From: Enoplosus armatus
Taxonomy: Eukaryota; Chordata; Actinopteri; Centrarchiformes; Enoplosidae
DNA length: 64,000 nt
Assembly (NCBI RefSeq): GCF_043641665.1
Contig: NC_092193.1
Location: 7,178,501 to 7,242,500, forward strand
Reading direction: 5' to 3'
Every line of letters starts with the position of its first letter. Positions within the stretch are counted from its first letter, which is position 1. The notes beneath the pieces were generated by a model, which worked only from the letters and a program-made list of their open reading frames with translations, did not search any database and had not been told where the DNA came from. The translations under genes were made by a program, and so were the position numbers. Below, in pieces: positions 1 through 13,800 of this stretch.

Positions 1-3000
1 TATTCCTTTCATGGAAATTCATTTTGGAGTGACACCAGTAACCAGTGTTGCATTTTGAGTATATGTGGCAGGGCAGGGTTTTTTTTGTCTACCTTCAAAT
101 GGATTTACTCATATTTTGTATGCTGTTTTTGTGGACCTGGGTACATCCCAGGCCTGTGTGAGCATTTGTATGTAATGTGTAGTATGTTGGGTATTTCCTA
201 GCTGGCCTGGTCTGGGCCTAGTAGCCATAGCATCTGTGTAAGCTTCCTCATGTGCCGCTGCTCCCTGGCAGGAGCCGTGCTGAACGCTGTTAAAGAGCTC
301 CAGCTCCTCTGTGGCCACACACTGAAAAACCACTCGGCACAACCCTCTCCCAACTGACGCTTTCTCATGCTTTCCATATGGGTAAAATCGTGGTAATTTC
401 AGGGCCCTGGAGTTCTAATGAGAGGTTTTGCCCATAGTGTGTTGGTCTGTGGTGGGCGGGATCAGCGTTTCTCGAGTTTATAGAGGATTATAACTGCTAT
501 GAGATGCCTCACTGGCCCACTGTCAGGGCGTTGGCACGGAGAAACCAAGAACTCTTTTTAACCAGGCAAACTGGTTCAAACTGGTTGTGATGGGGCTCTT
601 TGACATGGGGGTTACAGGAGCCAGGCTATAACCTAAATTTTACATTCAAGGCTGCAAATCAGGTCAGTTACTGTCGGTTTCAAGAGTCAGATTCAGCTAC
701 AGATATGAAGAGTGCTGATTTTCTGCTTACACACCAGGATGTTTTACTCTTTCGTCTATAGGGACACAGCTAACAACTGCCATTGTCCTGTTTAGCATCT
801 CATCCCCGCATAGAGACACGGTGCTCTTAGTAGCACGCTTGGTGGATTTTTAACAATGCTTGTTCCTTAACATCAGCAGCATAGAGGCAAAGAGTGATTT
901 ACTACTCTGTCTGCAAGGGTAATGTAGGAGCAATTTGACTGCTGATTGAAACCAGGTCTCCCATTTCAGAGTCCACTGGTGGCATTATAAACCATTTACA
1001 CCGATGTTTTACAGGGCACCCCTGCAATGGGGAAAGTGGAAACAGACACATGGCCTAAAAATGGCCTGCGTTACCACGAGAGGCCTATTTTTATCCATTC
1101 CTTGTGTGATTTGTTGTTTTAACTTCAAAGTATGTTAATGCTGCTGGGTTAAGTAGTGAATATGGATGACATTGAAAGGTCAAATGTTAATCAGTTCTGT
1201 TTTTCATTTAAGCAGAAAGACCTCCTAGATATAGGGGGTCCGTCTGCTTTGAATTATGCAGCCTTTTCTTTAAGTGGTTGAGGGTTTTTTTTTTGCCATT
1301 ACGTGTGAATCCGAACTGAAGTCAAGATTCTGTGAAAATTGGCTCATGCAATTTGCTGTGTCGAGACCTTGTGACATATTTGCACTTGTTCTGTATCAAC
1401 ATATGTTAGAAGGGAGCCATTTCGTACATGGACCAAGCAGCCTTAATTACATTGCAAGCCTTAAAAAACACACAACTCATTACAGAGTGAAAGTGCTGCT
1501 GAAGAAAGCCGCAGACTTCTAACTAATGAGTGAAGAGTGTTGGAATTTTATGGCTGAACCTTTAGGATGTCAGTATTCTGTTAATGCCACTGTTAATGAC
1601 TAAAACTCGACATTAGCTGCTTCACAGTAAAAGCCTTCCAGCAAAGATAATTGACCATGGCTTTGTTGTGAAGCAACGACAGGATGTGTTCAGTTACAGT
1701 CATTAGTGGTGCCATAGCTTCATTTTATTAGGTTTCAAAAAAGGTTAAAGGCAATCTAAATCTGCATTTGGATGTTTTTGCTTTTTGTTTACCATTATAT
1801 AAGTGATGAAGTGAAGATACCAGCATTAACATTACCACAGTCGGCATTAGAGCTGCATGATCATTTCATATTTGTCCATTTAATTGGATTCAAAATTTAG
1901 AAATCAGAGATAAGCAGTAGGTCAAGGTTTCAAGTCCTCGGTTTATTACTTGCTGACAGCTCAAAAACACCACTGCTCTTTTTTAGCTGTTTAGAGATTT
2001 TCTTATGTGAGAAACTGAACTTTCAGACAAGTGTAAAATATCATACTCACAATGTGCAGTTAGCCGCCCATTGGTATGCACAACAAAGTCTGTAGTGAGA
2101 TGTAGAAACCGTTGCTATTCATCTGCTGTCCCTGTGATCTCCGATGGTCCCAGATGGCTTTGCATTCTCACCACACGGGCTATCTAATTATAACTTTTAA
2201 CCATCGAACCTACAAAAGTGGATTGTTGACAGGTGCTGTAATTGTTTTATTATTTATCCTTGTTTCCCTTATTAGTATACCTGCATATCTAGTTACTTAT
2301 TTTACTTCTCTCCACTGACATTTAAGTAATTATGTAAAACATTTCACTTTTTAGAATTCTCACCGCAGCTGTAATTGCTTGAGATGTTGAAAAGATACGG
2401 AAAGATCCATTTGTATATATTTTGTGAAGACTCCCATGTATGTGTTTTTGTGATTATTTTTAATGCCATTATTATATCAGGGATTACAGATACTTAAATA
2501 GTCAAATATCCGTAACAGTGTGTTTAGCGAACTGGTCTTAACGTCAATGGCACTTCCAGCCCAACCATGTGAAAATAAATTATTGTTTTTGTCCAAACAT
2601 AGTATTTACAGGTTTGTGGGTGCTTAAGGAGTCAGGTGCTTACTCATGACATGCTTGCTGGTAGTGTGGGAAAAACCTTCATCAAGGTAATACAGTACAG
2701 TATGTGTCCAGTACCTGCACTGCAAGGTTTCTTTACCAAATATTTTCTGGTTCCAGCCTCTCAAATGTAAGGACATGCTGCTTTTCTGAGTTATATATAA
2801 TTTTGAATATTTCTGAGTTTTGGACTGTTGTTCGGACAAAACGAGCAATTTGAGAGTATCAAAAAGTATCTGCCTCATATATTTGCAATAATAATTTATT
2901 TAATTCTCAATTTTCTAAATGTAATTACATTTAATTTAGTGGTGTGGCCATAAAGTAAGTTAAATGAGGACATTAATAAATGGTACAGATGGTCTGTGTA

Positions 3001-3809
3001 GACTGATGATAACGTGTTCTTGAGGTATAACAAAACATTGTACCAGTTAGTATCACTCAGTGCAGTGTGCTTGATCTGATACATGTGATGAATCAAGCAA
3101 TTGACCATGCAGTTTACTCAATATCTGTCAAACAATTCGGTGGTGTGGTTGTTCAGCTGAAGTGATATCTCCTGTTTTGACACCACATGTGGTTGTTTTT
3201 GTTGTATTGTAAAGCGCTGCTTTTGTTTTGTGTAATCCCGTTGAGAAGCCACTCGAAATGGGACAAACTCCATTGTTTCATTTTGTGCTCTCAAATATTA
3301 TACTTTTATACTTTCATAGTTGAGTGTCATAGAAAATGGAAATATGAGACTCATTCTCAGCCAGTCCTAATTTTTTCACTGTTGAAAATATGTAAAATCA
3401 TGATGCCACTGTAATGCATCAAATCCAACTGTGAATTTTATGAATCATTAGAGCCCAAATAGCATCATGTCCTACAGTTGCCACTTGTGGGTCATTACAT
3501 CCTTCGCTTTAGATCCTAACATCGCTTCTGTATGGATGCTCATCCTGGGTTATGGCACAGTAGACAGTTTTATCACATCTTGTGTTTTGGTAAACATACC
3601 AGGGAGTTGACAGGAACATGCGACATGCGTGTAAGACCTCAGTGCCCTGGCTGTGCATTTGCCCATTCAGCAGAAGTGCACAGATGACGCACTCTTTCAT
3701 TTCAGACAAACGCTGGATGGGGACAAATGGAGCAACGGCTCACCGGCTGGTGTCATTCGTTCTGCTTGTCATTGTCAACCTATTCTTTTCAGGTTCCCAT
3801 CTAATTAGA
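1..3809. other. non-coding, no gene seen
   Basis: Unique AT-rich DNA. The short open frames have no family motif or splice structure that I could support. A stretch from 1851 (AGAGCTGCATGATC) weakly resembles a repeat end. Confidence 0.65.
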
Positions 3810-3842
3810 ACACACACAGATCCACACACACACACGCACACA
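3810..3842. repeat. CA microsatellite, interrupted
   Basis: Runs of CACACA broken by GATC and GC. Likely length-polymorphic. Confidence 0.9.
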
Positions 3843-6378
3843 GGCTGTACCAGAATTGATGCAGAACACTATATGAAGGTCAAACAGTCAGTCGTCCTAT
3901 CAGGCTGGACTGAAATGGCACATACTCCATGCTTCAGAAATGGAGGACATGTGACAAATTCACATTGGTTATGTAGATTAAATGACTGCAATGAACATCG
4001 AGCCAGTTCGAGCCACACTGGACTTGGCCTGGATTCTCAATGTTTGTCAACAGTACTTTGTATTAGCAATGCAGGCAAGCAAACCTATCCTTTGAGAGAT
4101 GGAAAATATGTTCTTTTTGTCTTGCCTTTTCTTTACTATTCAGTCTTGACACTTAACATGCTGTATCACTGTTGCATAACTGATGATGGGATAGGAATAT
4201 TTGACATTTGACAGTCATTAAGCTATTCTTTATTTATGTTGTTAGAGAGCGAATTGTGACTTTGCGTGTTTTAGCTTGCATGCTGTCTTTCATTGGAAGG
4301 ATGTCAGCACATCATAGCCTTTCCCTGTGTTTTTTCCACTAAAAGCTTCTCTCCTCAAGGGAATCTCTGTCCAAGCCATTACCAGTTTTGGCGAGAATAC
4401 AGTTATACAAGCACATGGACAGTCAGAGATTTTGTGTGCACTTTCAGGTGCAAAAATCATGCTGACTGTAAGAAAAAAAAGATTAGGAAATCAGTATCAA
4501 GACACTTTGTCAGGACACTCCACCAGGCTGCTTTTAGTTTATGGAAGCCATAAAGATAGTTCATGACTGACAGTTGCAACTGTAACTCTTTTAGAAGGCT
4601 GACTTTATGGCAATTGCATGAAGACAAGCCAAAAGCCTTTTTTATCTGTACAGAAACAAAAATGCAGTAACTGACCATGTGTCGATTGTAGCTGTGAAGA
4701 CTCTGACACAGGAGCCCTTATTGCCACTAGCTGGGCGTGCTAAAGCATAACAGAAAAGTGCATGCCTTGCACTCCGACTGCCCCGCTGATATGGCAGATG
4801 GACAGGATTTTAGGGAGTGGGGGCGGGCCTCTTTGGCAGTGAGGGACAGAGATGACAGCTCTTCGTGCATGGAGGGCTACCAAGGGCCTTGGCTCTGAGC
4901 ACCTACTGTGTCCTCCTGACAGAGCCTTGATGCCATCATAGACCATTAGGGTTGACAGCATGTCATCATGTCACATTGGAGCTCATGGTCAAGCAATGAA
5001 TAAGTAAGAACAGTAAATAAAGATGGCACACTTTGAAATAAACAGGATTTTGCTAATGCCAGTCTGAAGATTACTTCCCTCTTGTCGACATCGCTTTTAC
5101 ATTAAAGCTCGACTGATCTTACATATAAGATGTTCAGATTATGCTTCATTTGCAATATTTCCCCAGCTGTCCAATTGCTTTCTTAGCCCGTGGCCTTTGC
5201 TTTGAGCACAGACTGTCTAGAAAGCCTCCACAGCCAGTATTGGAGATGTTTTTCAAGATGGCGTGATTTAATTACATTTGAATGTATGACACAAGTGAAG
5301 ACAAGTGACTCCAATAAAGCCATGTAATGCAATAATTCAGTGACTGAATTAAGGGCTGAGCAAGGCTTAAAAAAAGTAAAGACTTAAGTATGAGGCTACT
5401 TACTGTAAATAATTTACTCTCAGGGCTCTAGCTTCTGCTTGTCAAGTGGTGAAATGTTTCATATGGTCAGACTGTAAAGAACCCTATCATATATCTTAAG
5501 GTCTGTGCTGTTAACAAGTGAAACAGTTTTAAATTTTAAATGGCTAACACAGACAAAATTGCCACAACCATGCATGTGAATGCCCATTATCTTCTATTTA
5601 ATAACACATATGAATAAACATAGAGTTTTTAAATATGTTAGGGTCTTTATTAAAGTGAAATTGTACACTGAAAGGGATGCACATGTAAAAACTTTGTCAT
5701 GAGATTTTGAATACTGTAGTAAATACTCATATGGAAATAATGTTGCAATCATTATCACTATCAGACACATTATCATACACCCTTGTATATAAGTCAATCC
5801 AGTGTGATATTCCTTAAATGAATCGCATACTATTTAAAGTTGAAAAAATTGCCAAAAGATAAGGCTGAAATTTGTAATACTTCCCATCAGGGACATGGTT
5901 TTACTGCTCCACTCTTATATCTCTGCACAAGTAATGAAGTAACAGGGAATGAAGAAGCACTGGGACTTTTGAACTTGGTTTTAATGGAATGTCTGCGCAG
6001 TGACCGAAATGATAAGTTGTTTCCTGTATCCTGTTTATATATAAATATGGGCTATGATAATATAAATGACCCAATACGCAGTTGCACATTACCAGCATTC
6101 ATCAGACTCACAATAAGTACGTTTCAAGGTTACACACTGTAGTGCAGAGCTGAAATCATGTAGAATTTTCCCAACTGTAGTCAGTAAGTAATGGGATATC
6201 ACAGCATGAGGTTACAGAGTGGTTTAGGTGGTGGAGGGAGGTGAACTCATTTGGCTCTATCTGTAATAAATTGAATTTATTGTATATTTAATGTTTATGG
6301 ACACTAGATAAAAGGCTGCCTTCCATTTCAACAAGGTCTACAGGTTATTTTCCATTGCCGCACATCCATGGGTGTGGT

Positions 6379-6379
<1 letters not shown>
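3843..6379. other. non-coding, no gene seen
   Basis: Unique AT-rich DNA. Overlapping short frames near 4290-4680 lie on both strands and look like chance. Confidence 0.65.

Positions 6380-6418
<39 letters not shown>
6380..6418. repeat. TA microsatellite
   Basis: About 19 uninterrupted TA units. This is the longest pure dinucleotide run in the window, and it lies 120 bases from the 3' end of the relic LINE. Confidence 0.95.
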
Positions 6419-6425
<7 letters not shown>

Positions 6426-6539
6426 TTGTTTTATTCATTTTTATGTTTGTATTTATAATGACAGATATACAAGCAAAGAACATTAATTAAAAAGGCTAAT
6501 ACTAAATATCATAGCTTTTACAGCCTGAGCTAATTTGTT

Positions 6540-6995
6540 ATGTTTATTGCCAAATAAAGAGTTTTATTAAAAGAAAATACATGTACAGTGCCATACAAAA
6601 TACATATGCCATTATACAAGGCACAAACATAAATATAAAATATGCATTACAATATGCAAATAAATGTGCAAGGAATGACACCTGATCATCCATGACCACA
6701 TAACTGATCTGATTCTGAAACGTGGACTTAAAGTGATCCAAGATTTGATCCATTGCAAGTTATGCGGATAAGGAGTTCCACATATTGAACCCCTGAAGGT
6801 AGAAAGCGGTCTGTCCAAAGGAGGTTTTATGAAAGGACATTTTACAATTCCCCATAGATCAACCCAATACAGGTGAGCCAGAGATGTTTAACCGTTTCGC
6901 TGAACACCTCAAGAAATCCTGGTCATGTAGACGTGCGTTTGCATTTATACATTTAAGGATGTCATTAAAACTTAACACAAATGATATATAATAAT
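6540..6995 (-). mobile_element. decayed non-LTR retrotransposon (LINE) 3' end
   Basis: Read on the minus strand from about 6978 to 6700, one frame runs through roughly 90 codons with only two stops (TGA at 6859-6861, TAA at 6760-6762). It has the pattern of the C-terminal tail of LINE reverse transcriptases: LKCIN, then DFLRCS, then KTSFGQTAFYLQG, then NMWNSL, then DHFKSTF. The W-N-S-L core after a basic-aromatic segment is the usual signature. The stretch below it (6690 down to 6540) is AT-rich and has an AATAAA signal on the minus strand, as expected of a 3' UTR. The element is 5'-truncated and dead. Family level (L2, CR1 or Rex-like) cannot be settled. Confidence 0.72.
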
Positions 6996-9900
6996 ATAAA
7001 GAATTCTTTTTTTTCTAATACATTTTGACAAGGTTATGTACCAAGCAGGACATTTCAGTTCAAAACTTACCAGTGCTCAAACTACAAAACTATGCATTAT
7101 AAACATATCTTTGGCATTTCTATCCTGCAATTTGTTGTTAGTTAATGGCCAAAATATACAGAGAAACTGATCTTCAGTAAGCTACTATTGGCCGATATAT
7201 TGGCTCTGCCAATTTATCTTCCCTTCAACATAGTCAAGTCTACCTATTATGGAATAGGCCTTATCAGTTCATTTATTTTCTGTTGGACAGTCATATTGGC
7301 ACAATACCAAGGAAGAACTACAGCAAAAGGTGACTTTCCCTTTCATTTTTACAACTTCCAAACCTGTTCCCTGTCTCTGTGAGATGATTTCATCAACAAA
7401 CAAGCCTTACTTTTGCTGTCAGCAAAGTATGATCTGGTAATGTCATTAATTCATCAAATCAAGGGATGATATCTCATTGTACTCCCTCAGAAAAAATGCC
7501 TGATTCCTTGGCACTAATACACAGACATGGGCAATTTACATTTGTCACTTAGTGAACTGATGCTTACTTACTATGAACGCCATTTACTTTGAAATAAAGT
7601 TCTTGTCCTTTAGGTATTTGGCAATATTGTATTCCCACCCAGGAGAATAACAATAGTTTACTGTAGAGGTGGCTTCCTCTGAACCTGATATTGTCAGCAA
7701 TGAGTCACTCTGCTTCATAACTTGATTTTTGGAAGTTCTTGGTCTTGGCTTTGTGTCTGCCTACCAGGAAGAGTCAAGAGAACCCAATGGACACGGCAAG
7801 GTGAGGTGCATGCGGCAGCTCCTCTAAAAGGGCAATGATTCATGAGGCTGGTTCTCCTGTCCCTGGGGCTGGGAGGAATAGCTGGCATTATCTTCTGCAA
7901 ATGGGTTTGAAAATGCTCTTGGCCAGGTTGACCAAGGCACTGATTTATAGCTCAAGATGTGCTGAACAGTTAGGCTCTCTTTACCAGCATAGGTATGAGC
8001 CCCTGCCATCACTGCATGCACGAGCATGCACACAAACCCACATGTACACTCACATATCCACACTTCAGTGCTCACAATCTGTGCATCTTCAGTTTAGGTT
8101 TACTCTAGCCATGTATTTAGAAGAGGAAAAGAAAGAGAGAGAACTAAATTAATGACACCAAAGTTGTGGAGTGAAAGAAGTAGCCTATTGTTCATAATAC
8201 GTTGAGCACACGGATAAACAGTTTTTCCACCTTTTTATCTTTTTTTGTCAAGGCCTATATATAGATATGAACCTTATCCTTGACTTGAAGTAGGAACCAC
8301 TGTCAGAGAAATAGAAATTGCCTCCTGAAAATTGTTCCTTTTAATCTTGAATCTGAAGAGAAAACTCTTCTCTCTGAAATTGTGTGAAATAGTGTGGTTA
8401 AGCCCTTCTGAATAGTTGAGTCTTAAGAAAGGCTGCTGATTGCTTTGTGTGTCTTCTTCCCTAATAAGCTTTATATCCTTGTCTCAGCTTTGGCGCCTCC
8501 CAGCAGTTCTGAATTTCAACTTTCAGACAGGTAATATTGCAGACGATATTTGTGATAATTAATTGACAGAGTAAACTGCAAATGTTTGAAAAAGCTTGAG
8601 TCACTTGAAATGGTGCAGATTTATTTAAAGCCTTCAATTGTCACAAAGCAATTAACGTGGCAAACACTGAGCCCCACAGAAGGGCTAAGAATTGTTCTAG
8701 TCCTTTTTAAGTCGGACATGATTCCCACGCCGGTTCGGAGATGGTGTAATGCTTCACACGCAAGCAGGCATCAGTCTCATTATTAAGTCAACAAGGATTA
8801 CTAACAGACTGAATGTTTGTGATAGTCATGACGGAATAACCAGTATGTTTTCACATCAAGCATGTTCTTTCCTGTGATTGTGTTTAGCCTTTTCTCAATA
8901 GCAGGGCCTGGCAGAACCAGGGGGAGGGAAAGTCCGACTGCAAACAAGGGTTGCACAAACCGGATTTGACTTACTTCGTGAAGCGTTTAAAATGCAAACT
9001 GACAGAGAATGTTTTAGCCAACATCACCTGCTTCTAGTGTTGCAGTTGGCCCCATTAGAAAATTCCCAGTCCTGTCTCACCATTGTTACGTAAGATCTGC
9101 ATGAAGGCAGAGAGGGAGCTCACGTCTCTTCTCTCCAAGGAGCCACTGGATCTCTCCAGAGGATCAGCAGCAGTTGCTTTGGGTTTTAATGAGTGACATC
9201 TGAGGTCTGTATGTCTCAGAGGTCTCCACATGGTGTCTGTCCACGCTATCATCCGTCTTACAAATGTTCTGTGCCCCCACACTCCCCAACAGAAAATCAC
9301 CTTTTCCTAGCTGGATGTTAATGTTTCTAAATGGTGTACTTACAAGTGGATTATTTAAAAGGCTACGTGTCAGACAGATCTTTATCTGGCGGCTTGGCAG
9401 CTTGACTCGGACTCACTCGGCTTCCTGTCTCTGCATGTTGATGAGCTTGTTTTTCCCCTTTTTTCCTTGCTTTGCTGTGTAGTCTTCTGTGCTAACTCAC
9501 CTCATGTGATTTGGGCCAAGTTAGAGAACTCCCAGGGAATGGTTAATTCTTTTCTTGTCTTCTTGTCTTGTATGGAAGTGAGTGGAACAGAAAACACTAT
9601 ACATATGTTTTGCAATGCTGGTGAAGTGATGGTAGGGCTTGAATTTATTTATTTGATATTGTCACATTTTCAGTTAAGTGCCATTTCATTCAAATAAGCA
9701 TTATGGTCACTTTTAACCTTTTCCTCAGCTTACTGTTGCTTGGCAAAAACCGTCTGGCAACTTCACCCTTGAGTGTGGTGCTTTGGAGATGAGGAAAAGC
9801 TAAGTATTATTTGGCAGAATAAAGAGCATTTATTCTGCTATATTCAGGTATTAAAATTTAGCAGGAACGAAGGAATATCACATCAAGGTTAGATACCAAA

Positions 9901-10445
9901 TGAACCATTGTGCTACATTTTGCTGTGTTTTCAGTGGATTCTTGAAAGGAAATGGAAAAGTGCATTGATAGTGGTATTCATGATTGCTTTTCATAAACGA
10001 AACTCTGACGTGACTGGAGGAAAAGTCGACTTGCCCATCCATAGAAAGCTTACGAGATGGGGTTGATATAAGAAAAGCTCAATGCAATATTTCAGCAGCC
10101 TTTACAACGCTTTTCTTGAATTTGTTTCTTGTCTTTTCACCGCATGTAGTGACTGCCAAGACACCATGCCTTGTGTATATTCAAATGATAAACTGATAAG
10201 CTTAAGTACAATTGCTTAATCACATGACTCGCCACGAATATGCAGCAGCATGTCCAAATAAGGTATTTCTCACTTTTGCTTGCTACAACTCTTATCTATG
10301 CTTTTGTACCTGCACAAAGCCGAGGCACTTTGATCTGATCTGAAAGTAATATGCAGGCATACTTTATCTGCCAAAGGAAGCATCACAACCAAACAAACAA
10401 CATCAAAGTAAAGTCCAGCAAGTTGGGGAGTAAGTAAGATTATTA
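6996..10445. other. non-coding, no gene seen
   Basis: Unique sequence. The part at 8550-8790 is mixed in composition with CG dinucleotides and could be regulatory. The only clear structure is the hairpin at 9814. Confidence 0.62.
9814..9838. repeat. perfect 10-bp inverted repeat, 5-base loop
   Basis: GCAGAATAAA (9814-9823) pairs with TTTATTCTGC (9829-9838). It would form a small AT-rich hairpin. No neighbouring gene explains it. Confidence 0.85.
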
Positions 10446-10475
10446 TAATTGAAAATTTAATTGGACTTCTAATTG
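10446..10475. promoter_or_regulatory. three TAATTG homeodomain-type sites at 12-bp spacing
   Basis: TAATTG occurs at 10446, 10458 and 10470, each exactly 12 bases after the last. TAATTG/CAATTA is a core site for many Antp-class and LIM homeodomains. The surrounding DNA is unique, not simple repeat. A regulatory role is inferred from the motif only. Confidence 0.35.
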
Positions 10476-10776
10476 AGCCCTTCTGAGGTAAACCTTTGGA
10501 TGATATCTGATAGAAAGTTGGGAGCCTGGTAGGACACTAAACAGTCATAATAAAGGTTTAAAGGGTAAGCTAACTGTTGTGTTAATTACGTGCTAATACT
10601 GAATAGAATATAAAACGGAACTACTTAGGCTTATGTTTTGTACTATGTCAAAGTCCTCCAATCCTAGGTCACTAACTTTCTTTTCCTGGTCACTGGTTAC
10701 AAGTTGGTTTGTTTGCAATACGTAAAACAAGATTAACCCAAACTTTGATGCTGGCATTTTCAACATGTAAAATCAG

Positions 10777-10819
10777 AAAGGTTATTTATTAGTCTGCATA
10801 GAACTAATAAATAACCTTT
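10777..10819. repeat. perfect 17-bp inverted repeat, 9-base loop
   Basis: AAAGGTTATTTATTAGT (10777-10793) is followed by its exact reverse complement at 10803-10819. A G-T wobble could add one pair. It is the longest perfect short-loop palindrome that I saw in the window. It could extrude as a cruciform or, if transcribed, form a short RNA stem. The stem is too short for a typical miRNA precursor. Confidence 0.92.
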
Positions 10820-13800
10820 TAAATATTTTTGACAGCTGTGTCGCTCTGCTATAACACACTGTAGCCATGATTTCTGCTTTCCTTTGATGGTTTCATTTTG
10901 TATAGCTTATGGTTTTACATGTGAGTTCAATAAGGAAGGAGTGTTTCATCATTGCACATTGGGTAATGGTTACAGTGTTTTAATGGAGAGCAATTGGACA
11001 TTCTTGTCAGCTTGTGTAACAGAATCAAACAAGGGATTGGAAATGGATAGTGTTTTATATCGCTGATATCGATTCATCAGAAAATGCCTGGATTGGCCCT
11101 GGTTCTGGTTAAGGACAGAAACTCTGGCCACAACAGAATTTGGCTGCAGTGGTCTGGACTTATTGGTTTTACAACTACGTTTGTAGCTGTCCATTTGTGA
11201 TTAGATCACCCAAGCAAAATGAGGAACAAGGTCATAGACGCAGGGGCTCTCCATACCTTGGGGTTAAATTAATTAAGGTCCCTGGTTTTGGTTGAGAGTC
11301 AACAATCTGGAGTCCTCCCAAATGCCAACAAACTCAAAATGATTTATAAGATAAGCAAAAATAATTTGTGGTTGTCTGCATATTCATTGCTGACTTGTCC
11401 CATTATTCAGAGGCTCATTTACATTTTAAGCAGCCTATCATGGTCAAGGACTGTGTGTACTTCCTCCCATGAGCCTCTGGAGCATTCCAATGAGTTTAGT
11501 CTTCGAGGGAAGAGATGAGCCTATTGATTAGAGACAGCCTGACCTGTGGTGGTAACAGATGAGCAGTCACTCACTTCTAAAGCTTCAAAGGGAACCGCGG
11601 CAGTGAGTGACCTTGTTCAAACTAAATGAAGACAACAAAAACATAAACGATTGTTTTGTAATCATCATTTAATATGCATTAATAACTTAATTGGGTTTGT
11701 CAGATCAATGGATTTATTTTACAGTGCGTTGTTAAAGGAAAGGCAGGCCTTTCAACTTCAGATTTGCCATGATGTCTCGCCAATTATCTCACTCCCCCAG
11801 GCTTTCATCTGCAGTATTTTTTGCCACAGATGTTAAGTGCAAGTAAATGTTTGTCAATAATATGTCACTCCGTCTGGGTTGATAAATATGACATGTGTTG
11901 TTTTGGATATGTGACAACCTTAATATGAGCAGTGTGACTGTCGTAGATTGTGAAATGTCCCAATGATTGGTTGTGAGATGAGATCACACCATCCTTGATT
12001 TTTAGCCAAGGAAAATGTGTGTAGATTGCTTTAAAATAATGTGACTTACTAAGATCCTGGTGTCTTAAAAAAGCCATGTTTTCATAGCTACAGATGAACT
12101 GATATCTTAGAGATAAGTTGGACATACTTATGTTTTGACAATGAGGGCACAAGACTGATAAATTATCCCCCGATAAATTGGAAAATGTAATTACCAGCCT
12201 ATTATTTTTCCAATAATGGAATTTCAGCAGGTAATTACAACTAATATATTATATAATATTGGACTGTTCAGTAGGAAATTGTGTTTTTCTACATATGTTG
12301 AGCAATTTCTGTGATTTTTCATTGGGATGTGCAGAAGTGAATATGATATTCTCATAGTGCTGCTAAGCACCCTAGGCTGCAGGATGATAACTTCATTGTT
12401 ACTTCGTCTTCACTGTTGCATCTTTTATAACAACGTTCAAACACCACACTGGCGTTTTAGCCCATTCTAAAATGTGCTCATGCTGCACGATGTAGCAGCT
12501 GGACTTAGTTTCATTCAACAGTCTGTGTGGGGGCCGATGCTTGGTATGGTATGTGGTGCGCTCATTTGCTCTTGGGAAAATCAAACACCTGGTACTTCAG
12601 AAAACTTTTGTTGCTGTCGAAAGCAACCAAATTCACATCATCAAGCAAAGCATTTGATATTGGTTAGTCTACAGCATGTTTTTACTTTCTAGACATTGGC
12701 TCTCTGTTGCACTAAATGGAAAAATTATAAACACGAAGTGGACTGTCAGGAGAAGAAATGTTTTTGTCTAAACTGCATCTGTCAGTCTGGGCTGAAAGTG
12801 TTATGACTGTGGAGCATATTTTAGGGCCTCATTGCACATGAAGAGTGGATTATAGTTTGAACTTGACTCAAAATGCTCAACAGTTGATTTGTTTAAGCTA
12901 CAGCGTGTTGGTGCAGTTCTAGCTTTGATTTTAAAAGCCTCATCACACAGAGCTTAGCTCTCAGTTATAGTGCATTTTATGTGTAAAAGCAGGATAGTAA
13001 ATTGGCTATAGAGTACAATTTTTCGGCAGTACACCATAATCATTAATGTATATGACTACAATCATAGAGTGCAGTTGTAACAATAAGCTATTTACCAAAT
13101 GAGAACATACAGTACAATGGTTATATCTTAGACTTCAGAAGTCATAATACTTAAAAAGCATTTCGCTGAGTCTAGACTGCAAATCATCTGAATATATCCA
13201 AATATGAACTGAATACAAATCCTGTAAAGCCTGTTGAGTATCAGACAAATTGCCCATATCCAAATCAGAGACGAAAAGCTGTGAAATTAAACAGTTCCTC
13301 CTCTGTGTGATACATTTCAAGGTTATCTCCGTCATTAAACGACGGGAGAGACTGACACTTCAGGGTTCATGCTGGATCTTAAAGAGCGCTGTGGCAGCCA
13401 CAGGACCAGAGCTCAGTAGGTGTCTGTCCTGAGGCTCTTCTCCCCTCTGGTGCACTGCTCTAATGTGAGCGTGTGCTTCTTCACATTAGCAAGAGCAACA
13501 GTGGAGCTGCCATTTGACTGAGCTGTTTAACAGGCCGACGCAACGTCTGCATGTGATGCTGACACAGGAGGAGCTGTGAGAGGCGGTGTGAAAGACTGCA
13601 TCCTCCAGCACATGTCAATAAACAGCTGGGAAGATAAGGATTATATTGCTCTTGTCAATCTAGAAAATCAGGAAAAGCAAATGGCAGTTTTGCCTGAGGA
13701 TGACTCCACACCAGATCCATCTATAGTGTACTTTCTTAAAATCTAATTTGACCATGAATTTACTGAAATGTATTAGGTTTTTCTCAAAAGTGGATGAGTA

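Noticed and set aside
1851..1930. Possible end of a teleost repeat (AGAGCTGCATGATC)
   Set aside because: Only the first dozen bases resemble a known repeat end. No internal block matches.
3618..4211. 197-codon plus-strand frame, the longest in the window
   Set aside because: It runs through a CA microsatellite, has no domain, signal or splice structure, and its composition is that of translated AT-rich DNA.
10777..10819. Hairpin as a microRNA precursor
   Set aside because: The stem is 17-18 bp with a 9-base loop, shorter than a Dicer/Drosha substrate, and is almost pure A/T.
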